Origin: Oscillospiraceae bacterium
GTDB lineage: Bacteria; Bacillota; Clostridia; Oscillospirales; CAG-272
Length of the DNA: 5,832 bases
Direction: 5' to 3'
Assembly (NCBI GenBank): GCA_009779295.1
Contig: WREN01000159.1
Location: 1 to 5,832 of the forward strand
Shown here: piece after piece, positions 1 to 5,832 of the stretch
How positions within the stretch are numbered: the stretch's first letter is position 1
Layout of the letters: every line of letters starts with the position of its first letter
Notes under the pieces: model-generated
Told to the model about the DNA's origin: nothing
The model's input: only the letters and a program-made list of their open reading frames with translations
Database searches by the model: none
Translations under genes and position numbers: made by a program

Positions 1-1
1 A

Positions 2-697
2 ACCGAAGAATCTTTATTGATTTTGGTATTCGCGGAAATGCTTTCCATCACGACAAAAAGCATATATAAAGAAAAAAATATTTCCGAAGAAATATTTTAC
101 GAATCTATGTTAGATATTCCCATATGGGCAAAAGTTTGCAAACGCGACTACGGGATCTGGGGATTGAAGGAGATCGCTTTCAATTGGTTTACGATGCAAT
201 TGCGCACAACGATGTTCCGATTGGGCAGACTGCAATTCCATATAATCACATTTAAATATGATTCGTACAACTATGCCGGTTACACAGTTAATAAAGATGA
301 TGAAATAATCAACATCCACATCCCCGAAGGCGACGCGCTTACATATGACAAGCGGATCGATTCATACAAAAAGGCTTATAAGTTTTTGGGCAAGAATGTT
401 TTCGTTTGCGATACATGGCTTTTTTATCCCAAGCACAGGGAATTTCTTCCGCCCAATTCAAATATTTTAAGTTTTATGGATGATTTCGATATTATCGACA
501 GCTCAGAGAGCGATGATTTGGGCAACATGTGGCGTATCTACGGTCGCCGTGATACGTATATTCCGTCGGAATTGCCGCGGGATACAGGTTTGCAACGCGC
601 TTACGCCGATTGGCTCGCGAAAGGCGGTAAAACCGGCAGCGGTTATGGGATCTTCTTCTTCGATGGGGAGAATATAATTAAAAAGGCTTCCGGTTAA
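2..697 (+). CDS. GNAT-like acyltransferase domain protein, 5' end outside the window
   Basis: This is the C-terminal part (231 residues) of what looks like an 'acyltransferase domain-containing protein' of the NAT_N/GNAT_C type, recognised by pattern and not by a search. The reading frame is open to the left edge, so the TTG at 17 is probably not the true start; homologues are longer and carry an N-terminal NAT_N-like region. Numbering from that TTG, the GNAT_C-like part shows the family-typical strings RLGRLQF (68-74), IHIPEG (100-105), DTWLFYP (132-138), LPPNSNI (144-150) and GSGYGIF (207-213). No signal peptide or membrane segment is visible, so a cytoplasmic enzyme is expected. Its acyl donor, acceptor and biological role are unknown to me. 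It converges on the SBP operon across a shared terminator and has no evident functional link to it. The stop codon TAA (695-697) lies in the loop of that terminator. Confidence 0.82.
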   Translation, partial: TEESLLILVFAEMLSITTKSIYKEKNISEEIFYESMLDIPIWAKVCKRDYGIWGLKEIAFNWFTMQLRTTMFRLGRLQFHIITFKYDSYNYAGYTVNKDDEIINIHIPEGDALTYDKRIDSYKKAYKFLGKNVFVCDTWLFYPKHREFLPPNSNILSFMDDFDIIDSSESDDLGNMWRIYGRRDTYIPSELPRDTGLQRAYADWLAKGGKTGSGYGIFFFDGENIIKKASG

Positions 698-715
698 GAA
701 GCCTTTTTTCGTTTT
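680..715. terminator. Rho-independent terminator, probably bidirectional
   Basis: A perfect 11-bp stem is formed by 680-690 and 698-708 (core AAAAGGCTTC / GAAGCCTTTT), with a 7-base loop at 691-697. On the + strand it is followed by T-rich sequence (TTTTTTCGTTTTT in total), ending the acyltransferase transcript. Read on the minus strand, the same hairpin ends in TTTTT followed by an A/T-only stretch, so it can also end the SBP operon, whose last stop codon is at 724-726. The first stem arm lies inside the last codons of the acyltransferase gene, and that gene's TAA stop sits in the loop. This is the only terminator-like structure I see in the window. Confidence 0.88.
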
Positions 716-723
716 TAAAAGCT

Positions 724-2202
724 TTAATCAAGATATGCCGCTTGCAGTTTTTCAAGCCCGGTCAGCGCGCCTTTTTCTATTTTCGCGTATTCCGAAGCGA
801 AATCGGTCGATTTCCCGGTGACGAGAGCTCGGAATACAAATCCCGCGTTATTCAATGAAGAATAATACGCGAAGATAAAATTGGTCATCATGGATTCGTG
901 GATCAAGTCGATCATTTGAGAAGACGCTTCATCGCGCACATATTTCACTTTCAGAGCGGTTTCGTAATACGCGGGTACGACCCTGCGGTAGCTCTCGGCG
1001 CACAACGCCTCGACTACAGCGCTTGTCATTTCAAACTTACTCGCTGAAGTTGTTATCGGTACTATTCCGAAATTCATCGTATCGTGTACTACAGAACGGT
1101 AATTTGTCTGCGCTTCATCGTATTTTGGGTTTGGTATCATTCCGTAGTCATTTTCCATATCCCGCAAACCGTTTGTCGTACTGAAAGTACCGGGATAAAA
1201 TAACGATCGTCCGGATTTAAAATGCGGAAAATCATTCGCGTCGCCGCTGATAGGATATATATAGAAGCCCTCGCAGTAGAATAAATTGACGAGCATTTCG
1301 GCAAATTTTATAGATTTTTCATTATTTATCGCTAATGAAATCAAGCCGTCCGCGTCGCGCTGGATATACTCTATGTCCGTAGCGAACGCGAAACCGTCGG
1401 TCGAAGAGTAAGTTGCGTAGCAAACTATACCGAAAATATCATCAGGGTCTGACATTCCGTTACCGTTTATGTCATGATACGATTGTCTGACGTAATTCGT
1501 CATCGTTTCAATCGTCCACTTGCCGTCAAATACAATTTGATACAGATCGTCCCCGCCGAAATAGTTTTCCCATAGGTTCTTATTGAAATACAAAAGTTTC
1601 GTGCCGCGCAGCATATCGATAAAGTAATCGCCTACAAGGAAAAATATTTTGTTCTTGCCGATGGCTAACTCGTTCATATAATTTGTATTCCACCAAGGCT
1701 GCTCGAAATCGAAATACTTCCCTTCCAGAACATTGATAAATAACCCCTCGCTTGCGACCAGACAAGCTCCGTACTGACCTGCTATGAGTAATTCGTAAGC
1801 GTCGTCGCCCGACATCACAACTTTCCGCAGCTCGCCGGAAACCTGATCCCATGTCAATGTAGGGACGAAGTATTCGAACTTAACGTTCAAACGGTCTTCG
1901 ACGATCTGGTTCCGTTCGATAACGGTATCGTAAACGATATCCCCCGACTGTTCTTCCGGTCCTTGGATGTATTGATTCTGAGACTCGCCGCTGCTGAACA
2001 TTCTGAATGACGCGCCGTTATAATTCAAATCCGCGGGCAATGAGTCTTTAACGCGCAGTCTCGCCGGCCCGTCGTCTTCCATTTCCGCGTTTTCCGTGCT
2101 TAACGGAACAGTTCCGGTTCCGCTGTCATTCTTTTCGGAACAGGCTGCGACAACAACAGATACCAAAATTAATAATATCAAAATAATACTAATCTTTTTC
2201 AC
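724..2202 (-). CDS. SBP-A: ABC transporter extracellular solute-binding lipoprotein
   Basis: This 492-residue protein is the last gene of the tandem SBP operon. It starts with GTG, chosen because AAAGGTGG lies 10 bases upstream and because this start gives a complete lipoprotein signal: MKK, a hydrophobic stretch (about 4-20) and the lipobox VVAAC with the lipidated Cys21. A polar Ser/Thr/Glu/Asp-rich linker follows (22-50). The mature part resembles family 1-type SBPs of clostridia: a first-lobe segment with ERNQIVEDRLNVKFE (96-110), PWWN (169-172), FNKNLWE (206-212), an EF-hand-like loop (244-255), RDMENDYGMIPNPKYDE (347-363) and a C-terminal helical region with YRRVVPAYYE (405-414). Such proteins are anchored on the outer face of the membrane and hand a solute, usually a sugar or oligosaccharide, to an ABC permease. 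None is visible here, so the substrate is unknown. It is very similar to SBP-B directly upstream. Confidence 0.88.
   Translation of the reverse strand: MKKISIILILLILVSVVVAACSEKNDSGTGTVPLSTENAEMEDDGPARLRVKDSLPADLNYNGASFRMFSSGESQNQYIQGPEEQSGDIVYDTVIERNQIVEDRLNVKFEYFVPTLTWDQVSGELRKVVMSGDDAYELLIAGQYGACLVASEGLFINVLEGKYFDFEQPWWNTNYMNELAIGKNKIFFLVGDYFIDMLRGTKLLYFNKNLWENYFGGDDLYQIVFDGKWTIETMTNYVRQSYHDINGNGMSDPDDIFGIVCYATYSSTDGFAFATDIEYIQRDADGLISLAINNEKSIKFAEMLVNLFYCEGFYIYPISGDANDFPHFKSGRSLFYPGTFSTTNGLRDMENDYGMIPNPKYDEAQTNYRSVVHDTMNFGIVPITTSASKFEMTSAVVEALCAESYRRVVPAYYETALKVKYVRDEASSQMIDLIHESMMTNFIFAYYSSLNNAGFVFRALVTGKSTDFASEYAKIEKGALTGLEKLQAAYLD
965..990. repeat. 26-bp exact match between SBP-A and SBP-B (copy 1)
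   Basis: This segment is identical to 2476-2501 and encodes most of the shared YRRVVPAYYE motif. A second exact 25-bp match lies close by (1010-1034 with 2521-2545), also at an offset of 1511 bases. Together they mark the best-preserved part of the SBP-A/SBP-B tandem duplication. Confidence 0.8.
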
Positions 2203-2212
2203 TTAAATTATA

Positions 2213-2220
2213 CCACCTTT
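2213..2220 (-). promoter_or_regulatory. Ribosome binding site of SBP-A
   Basis: The minus strand reads AAAGGTGG, 10 bases ahead of the GTG start codon at 2202-2200. It lies in the 26-base gap after SBP-B. It settles the choice of a GTG start, because no ATG in this frame would leave an intact signal peptide. Confidence 0.8.
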
Positions 2221-2228
2221 ATTATTTT

Positions 2229-3722
2229 TCAATAGTTTTCAAGAAAAGCCGCCTGTAGTTTTTCAAGACCCGCGAGCGCTCCGCTTTCCAATTTCGCGTA
2301 TTCCGAGGTGAAGTCAATAGATTTATTTGTGACGAGCGTCCTGAATATCGCCCCGATGTCATTCATGGAAGCGTAAAACGCGAACACAAAAGTTGTCATC
2401 GTCGAATCGCGTATCAGATCGATCATTTGCGAAGAAACGTCGTCGCGCGTGTATTTAACTTTCAGAGCCGTCTCATAATACGCGGGTACGACCCTGCGGT
2501 AACTTTCGGCGTTTAACGCTTCGACTACAGCGCTTGTCATTTCAAGATTACCGGCTGAAGTTGTTATCGGAACAACCCCGAGATTTTGCCCGTCCGCCAC
2601 GACGGAACGGTAATTCTTCTGCGTCTCATCAAATTTAGGATTTGTGATTATACCGAAGTTCTTTTCCATATCCCTTAACATTTCCGCTCTTACGAAGGTC
2701 CCGTTCCCCATAAATAATATATTACCCGCCTGAAAAGAAGCCATAACCGTATCCGTGTCAGGGAACAGGGTACTGCCCTCGTTATAGAAGAGATTATACA
2801 ACATTTCGGCGAGTTTCACGGATTTTTCGTTGTTAATATTCAGCGTTATGAGTCCGTCGGCGTCGCGCTTGATAAACTCGATGTCCGTCGCGAAAGAGAA
2901 CGCATCGACCGACGAGTACGTTTCAGTTGTAACATAACCGTACATATCCTCTTTATCGCGCACGCCGTCTCCGTTTAAATCACTGTACACTTGTTTGACG
3001 TAACCAGTCATTTTTTCAAGCGTCCACTTGCCGTCGAAAATAATATCGTACAAATCGTTGCCGGGGAAATAATCTTCCCAAAGGTTCTTGTTAAAATACA
3101 AAATCCTCGTGCCGCGCAGCATGTCGATAAAATAATCGCCCACAAGGTAAAACAGTTTGTTCTTGCCTATGGATATTTCGCGCATATAATTTAAATTCCA
3201 CCAAGGCTCACTGAAATTGAAATATTTTCCGTCCAAAACGTTGAGAAACAAACCTTCGTTCACGAGCAGGCACATCCCGTACTGCGGCGCTATTATCAAA
3301 TCGTAAACGTCGTCGCCCGCCAGCACGACAGTGCGTATCACGCCGGCAATTTCCCAGAGCGCATATGTGGGGGCGTGGTACTCGAATTTAACGTTCAATC
3401 GTTCTTCCACGATCATGTTCCGTTCGATCACGGTGTCGAAAACTATATCTCCCGACTGTTCAGCCGGACCCTGTATGAATTCATTTTTTGACTCGTTGCT
3501 GCTGAAAATTCTGAATGCCGCGCCGTTATAATTCAAATCCGCAGGCAAGGAATCTTTAACGCCCAGCCTTCCGGTCTCGGCAGCTTCCGTTTCTATACTT
3601 TCCGTTCCCGTTCCTGCCGGAACCGTGGTCGTATCGTTCACGCCGTCCGGGTTTCCGGAACATGACGCGCTAATAAACGATAAAATAAGTAATATTGCTA
3701 AAATGATTCTGATTTTTTTCAT
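2229..3722 (-). CDS. SBP-B: ABC transporter extracellular solute-binding lipoprotein
   Basis: This 497-residue protein is the close sister of SBP-A. The ATG start follows an AGGAG site and gives a lipoprotein signal peptide: MKKIR, a hydrophobic core, and lipobox ISASC with Cys21. A long Thr/Glu-rich tether follows (about 24-52). The mature part matches SBP-A almost block for block: KDSLPADLNYNGA (56-68), QSGDIVFDTVIERN (89-102), PWWN (173-176), GDYFIDMLRGT (196-206), FNKNLWE (210-216), an EF-hand-like loop DLNGDGVRDKED (248-259), DIEFIKRDADGLI (280-292) and YRRVVPAYYE (408-417). The clearest difference from SBP-A is at about residues 314-348, where the two are hardly alignable while both flanks are conserved. 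It is expected to be a surface-anchored solute receptor of an ABC importer. The ligand, presumably a carbohydrate, cannot be read from the sequence. It lies 7 bases after SBP-C and 26 bases before SBP-A. Confidence 0.9.
   Translation of the reverse strand: MKKIRIILAILLILSFISASCSGNPDGVNDTTTVPAGTGTESIETEAAETGRLGVKDSLPADLNYNGAAFRIFSSNESKNEFIQGPAEQSGDIVFDTVIERNMIVEERLNVKFEYHAPTYALWEIAGVIRTVVLAGDDVYDLIIAPQYGMCLLVNEGLFLNVLDGKYFNFSEPWWNLNYMREISIGKNKLFYLVGDYFIDMLRGTRILYFNKNLWEDYFPGNDLYDIIFDGKWTLEKMTGYVKQVYSDLNGDGVRDKEDMYGYVTTETYSSVDAFSFATDIEFIKRDADGLITLNINNEKSVKLAEMLYNLFYNEGSTLFPDTDTVMASFQAGNILFMGNGTFVRAEMLRDMEKNFGIITNPKFDETQKNYRSVVADGQNLGVVPITTSAGNLEMTSAVVEALNAESYRRVVPAYYETALKVKYTRDDVSSQMIDLIRDSTMTTFVFAFYASMNDIGAIFRTLVTNKSIDFTSEYAKLESGALAGLEKLQAAFLENY
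2476..2501. repeat. 26-bp exact match between SBP-A and SBP-B (copy 2)
   Basis: Partner of 965-990. Another exact match of 24 bp joins the N-terminal coding parts of the two genes (2011-2034 with 3519-3542, offset 1508). The small difference in offset reflects a one-codon length difference in the diverged segment between them. Confidence 0.8.
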
Positions 3723-3729
3723 TTTTAAT

Positions 3730-5208
3730 TTAATCTCCTAAAAACAATTCAATCGTTTTTTCCATCGCCGCTAACGCGCCCTTTTCGGCGGAAGCATAAG
3801 CCGACGCGAAATTATTATTACGTGTATTCGCCATGTTCATATATATACCCGCCAGATTGCCCCATTGATATGCCGCGCCTATATCGAAAGTCTTGGACGC
3901 GAAGATTACATCGAGCATATCTTTGGATTCTTCATCGCGGGCTATTTTTGTTTTCAGTTGTACATCATAATAAGCGGGCGTAAGGGTATATAAAGATTCG
4001 CACGCCATAGCTTCAAGTATGAACGCAACTTTATCTATGTCTCCGACAGTTACCGGAATACTCATCATTTGAGCGTTCGCAAAACTGTTCGTGTGATAAT
4101 ACCTGTCCTGATCAGGGAATAATTTTGGCATAGGCAGTATTCCGAAATCCGCTTCCATACCGCGTAATTTAGGTACATCGTGCATTGCGCCCTCAATGAA
4201 CAGGAATCTGTTTGAAACAAAACCAAAATCCCAAAATTCTACCCATACGTTACTTACTCCCGTAACCTGACTTGGATATGTAGTGATATCTTTATCTCCG
4301 AATACTTTCATCATATTTTCAACGCCTTGTATGCCTTTTTCCGTATTCATTGACAAATACGGAACATCGTTTTCGTCTTTTAACGCAACTTTAATTCCGC
4401 CGCCGATCATAGCTGTGTACGCGTTATACTGTTCCGTAACGAAACCGAACATATCCTCGACGTCTATTTTGCCGTTGCCGTTTGTATCAAAATTAATATC
4501 TTTTGCGAGTTCGGCGAAAGTATTCCAGTTCCAGTTGTCGTTGCGCACATATTGATATAAATCTCCGCGGTCATAATCTTCCGCTAATTTTTTGTTGAAG
4601 AATATACAATACAAACCGCTTTTTGAACCCAGCATATGCTCGCCGTATGTAAAGTATAATTTATGCACTATCGATAAATCCTGATTCGATTTTAAATCCC
4701 ACCAGGGTTTTGTGTAATCTACATACTTCAAAGCGTTTAAATCAACCAAATATTTTTCGGTCGCCAAGGGGGATAACAAAGTCAAACCGTCATAAATAAT
4801 ATGATAAATATCCTCATTGGCGAGTATAAAAGTTTTTATTAAAGCTGCGGGAGTATTAAGATTGGCGCCTTCGGTCGTGAATGTAGCTTTTACTTTGAAA
4901 TTATATTTTTCCGTCAATATCTGGTTGCGCATATACACAGCGTCATTGACGGGGTCGCCGTTCTGTTCCTCCGCAAACGTATCAATATTTCCAAATGGAT
5001 GTAAAGAAGCGTCACGGGCAAAATAATGGATTTCAAAACCTTCCAAATCCAAATCCGGTATGTCAGGGTATAAACGCGAGGAATCCGTTTCAATTGATGA
5101 TTCGTTATTCGCCGATACTGTCGTATCTCCTGTAGTATTTGAATTACCGCCGGAACATGATATTATAATTAAAGATATTAAAACAATTAATAAAATTCTA
5201 ATTTTCAT
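3730..5208 (-). CDS. SBP-C: ABC transporter extracellular solute-binding lipoprotein
   Basis: This 492-residue protein is a more distant paralogue of SBP-A and SBP-B. The ATG follows AAAGGTGA at 6 bases spacing. The signal peptide is short (MKIR, hydrophobic to residue 17) with a lipobox-like IIISC and Cys18, followed by a Ser/Thr/Asn-rich linker (19-45). Conserved landmarks appear in the same order as in its sisters: MRNQILTEKYNFKVK (93-107), KPWWD (167-171), FFNKKLAEDY (203-212), an EF-hand-like loop DTNGNGKIDVED (241-252), RGMEADFGILPMPK (349-362), TPAYYDVQLKTKIARDE (410-426) and a Glu/Lys/Ala-rich C-terminal helix (473-490). It should act outside the cell as the lipid-anchored ligand receptor of an ABC importer, probably for a sugar or oligosaccharide. 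It overlaps the end of SBP-D by 11 bases. Its A+T-richer 5' end and its divergence place the duplication separating it from the A/B pair much earlier than the A/B duplication. Confidence 0.88.
   Translation of the reverse strand: MKIRILLIVLISLIIISCSGGNSNTTGDTTVSANNESSIETDSSRLYPDIPDLDLEGFEIHYFARDASLHPFGNIDTFAEEQNGDPVNDAVYMRNQILTEKYNFKVKATFTTEGANLNTPAALIKTFILANEDIYHIIYDGLTLLSPLATEKYLVDLNALKYVDYTKPWWDLKSNQDLSIVHKLYFTYGEHMLGSKSGLYCIFFNKKLAEDYDRGDLYQYVRNDNWNWNTFAELAKDINFDTNGNGKIDVEDMFGFVTEQYNAYTAMIGGGIKVALKDENDVPYLSMNTEKGIQGVENMMKVFGDKDITTYPSQVTGVSNVWVEFWDFGFVSNRFLFIEGAMHDVPKLRGMEADFGILPMPKLFPDQDRYYHTNSFANAQMMSIPVTVGDIDKVAFILEAMACESLYTLTPAYYDVQLKTKIARDEESKDMLDVIFASKTFDIGAAYQWGNLAGIYMNMANTRNNNFASAYASAEKGALAAMEKTIELFLGD
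3735..3740 (-). promoter_or_regulatory. Ribosome binding site of SBP-B, inside the end of SBP-C
   Basis: The minus strand reads TAGGAG, with AGGAG 12 bases ahead of the ATG at 3722-3720, a slightly long spacing. The site lies within the last codons of SBP-C, whose TAA stop is at 3732-3730. Ribosomes finishing SBP-C would therefore clear or re-use this site, which suggests coupled translation of the two genes. Confidence 0.75.
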
Positions 5209-5214
5209 TTGATA

Positions 5215-5222
5215 TCACCTTT
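5215..5222 (-). promoter_or_regulatory. Ribosome binding site of SBP-C, inside the end of SBP-D
   Basis: The minus strand reads AAAGGTGA, 6 bases ahead of the ATG at 5208-5206. The whole site is within the coding end of SBP-D, whose stop codon TAG is at 5200-5198, downstream of the SBP-C start. This overlap points to translational coupling. It also means that how ribosomes fare in the frameshifted SBP-D may affect SBP-C expression. Confidence 0.8.
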
Positions 5223-5574
5223 ATAAAATCATCAATCGCTTTTTCAATCGAAGTTGCTCTTGCTTCGTATGACGACATAAACGGCTTTTTATATATAACC
5301 GCGTCGCATACGATGTCGTATGAGTTGCCGAAATTGTATATTCCGTTCAGATCCATATAAACCGTTTCGAAAATTATATCTATCATGCGCTCGCTTTCTG
5401 TGTCGCGGGAGCCTTTCGCCTTAAACGAAATTTCATATACGGGTTCGCGCAAGGTTTTATAACCCGCGTATGCCATCGCTTCAACGATAAACGCCGTTCT
5501 TTCAATATCTACGTTCTGCGGAATTCCCACCGATCCGCTCGTCCACGCGTTCAGGAAACTGATGTAAGTGTCAT

Positions 5575-5588
5575 GTTTTCGTCCCATT
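5575..5588 (-). other. Probable single-base deletion (frameshift point) in SBP-D
   Basis: Homology to SBP-A, -B and -C runs in one frame through the codons for P-K-W-D-E (ending at 5578) and resumes in the other frame at AAA-CAT (K-H) from 5578. The switch falls on a run of four A on the minus strand (T at 5576-5579 on the given strand). One additional A would give GAC-GAA-AAA-CAT and a continuous protein. Short homopolymers are common sites of both slippage mutations and read errors. Confidence 0.65.
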
Positions 5589-5832
5589 TGGGCATGGGCA
5601 GGATTCCGTAATCGCTCTCCATGTCGCGCAGAAAAACCTGCGGGCTTTCCATGCAGTGCATCAGGAATAAAGCCCTGTCTTCTTTGAAAGTAATGTTAAT
5701 GATATTATTTTGGTCTTTGTATTTATATTCTTTCAACAAATCTGTGAGCCTGTCGATTTTATCGATATTAACTTTACTTGTCAGATTTACCGCGATGGTA
5801 TCGCCCATATTTTCGGAATATTTCCCGCCGAT

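Larger units (their letters stand above)
5198..5832 (-). pseudogene. SBP-D: fourth solute-binding protein paralogue, C-terminal part, frameshifted
   Basis: Two minus-strand frames together give the C-terminal 40-45% of another SBP. The first frame is open from the window edge and reads to a TGA at 5553-5551. It carries a patch like that of SBP-C, ending in FLRDMESDYGILPMPKWDE. The second frame picks up the family pattern at KHDTYISFLNAW and continues with TSGSVGIPQNVDIERTAFI, RDTESERMIDIIFE and a final helix ending VISNEN at a TAG stop. Paralogues have both halves in one frame with the same spacing, so a single-base loss near 5576-5579 best explains the break. Adding one A on the minus strand restores D-E-K-H-D-T-Y. 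The ATG at 5587 has no good ribosome binding site and is unlikely to be a real start. The gene is either genuinely broken or carries a sequencing or assembly error; homopolymer context allows either. If intact, it would be a lipoprotein SBP like its neighbours. Confidence 0.75.

Noticed and set aside
17..19. TTG at 17 as the true start of the acyltransferase
   Set aside because: The frame is open to the window edge and family members are longer. There is also not enough upstream sequence to judge a ribosome binding site.
1580..1852. A 90-residue minus-strand open frame within SBP-A
   Set aside because: It is a shadow frame inside a well-supported gene, Arg/Ser-rich, with no recognisable domain and no ribosome binding site that I can see.
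2207..2212. Perfect TATAAT on the minus strand just ahead of SBP-A, suggesting an internal promoter
   Set aside because: It lies only 4 bases before the GTG start, so transcription would begin inside the coding sequence. The nearest -35-like TTGAAA elements have spacers of 14 and 24 bases instead of about 17.
4283..4555. Plus-strand open frames opposite SBP-C (also 4817-5026) and opposite SBP-B (2991-3194, 3331-3531)
   Set aside because: They are antisense to conserved SBP coding sequence and show no family pattern. They arise from the codon composition of the real genes.
5575..5587. Programmed ribosomal frameshift in SBP-D
   Set aside because: The site (C-GAA-AAC) does not fit the classic X-XXY-YYZ slippery heptamer, I see no clear stimulatory hairpin, and the intact paralogues encode the same region in one frame. 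A simple indel is the better explanation.
724..5832. A novel defence system, mobile element or CRISPR-like array in the repeated region
   Set aside because: The repetition is explained by paralogous SBP genes. There are no short regularly spaced repeats, transposase, nuclease motifs or terminal inverted repeats.

Overview
The window looks like chromosomal DNA from a low- to mid-GC Gram-positive bacterium of the Bacillota, most likely an uncultured member of the Clostridia. Three things point there: strong AGGAG/AAAGGTG ribosome binding sites, short Lys-rich lipoprotein signal peptides with a Ser directly after the lipobox Cys, and a NAT_N/GNAT_C-type acyltransferase of a kind common in Clostridia and Bacilli. 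This assignment is inference. The sequence holds no rRNA, tRNA or other taxonomic marker.

Layout. At the left edge (2-697, + strand) is the 3' part of a predicted GNAT-like acyltransferase whose start lies outside the window. It ends at a strong hairpin terminator (about 680-715), which can also serve the genes arriving from the right. The rest of the window (724-5832) is on the minus strand and consists entirely of one repeated theme: four successive paralogous extracellular solute-binding proteins (SBPs) of ABC transporters. In transcription order these are: SBP-D (5832-5198, N-terminus outside the window, broken by an apparent one-base frameshift), SBP-C (5208-3730), SBP-B (3722-2229) and SBP-A (2202-724). 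SBP-C, -B and -A each start with a lipoprotein signal peptide and carry an EF-hand-like Asp/Asn loop near residue 245. SBP-A and SBP-B are close sister copies. SBP-C and SBP-D are more divergent.

The genes are packed as an operon. SBP-D and SBP-C overlap by 11 bases, SBP-C and SBP-B are 7 bases apart, and SBP-B and SBP-A are 26 bases apart. Two of the three ribosome binding sites lie inside the end of the preceding gene, which suggests translational coupling. No permease, ATPase, regulator or glycoside hydrolase is visible, and no promoter for the operon is visible, so it must begin to the right of position 5832. The SBPs probably capture related sugars or oligosaccharides outside the cell for a transporter encoded elsewhere, but no substrate can be assigned from the sequence. 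There is no gene-free stretch longer than 300 bases. I found no mobile element, CRISPR array, RNA gene or riboswitch. The most notable points are the permease-less tandem array, the frameshift in SBP-D, and the patchwork of near-identical and strongly diverged segments between SBP-A and SBP-B.
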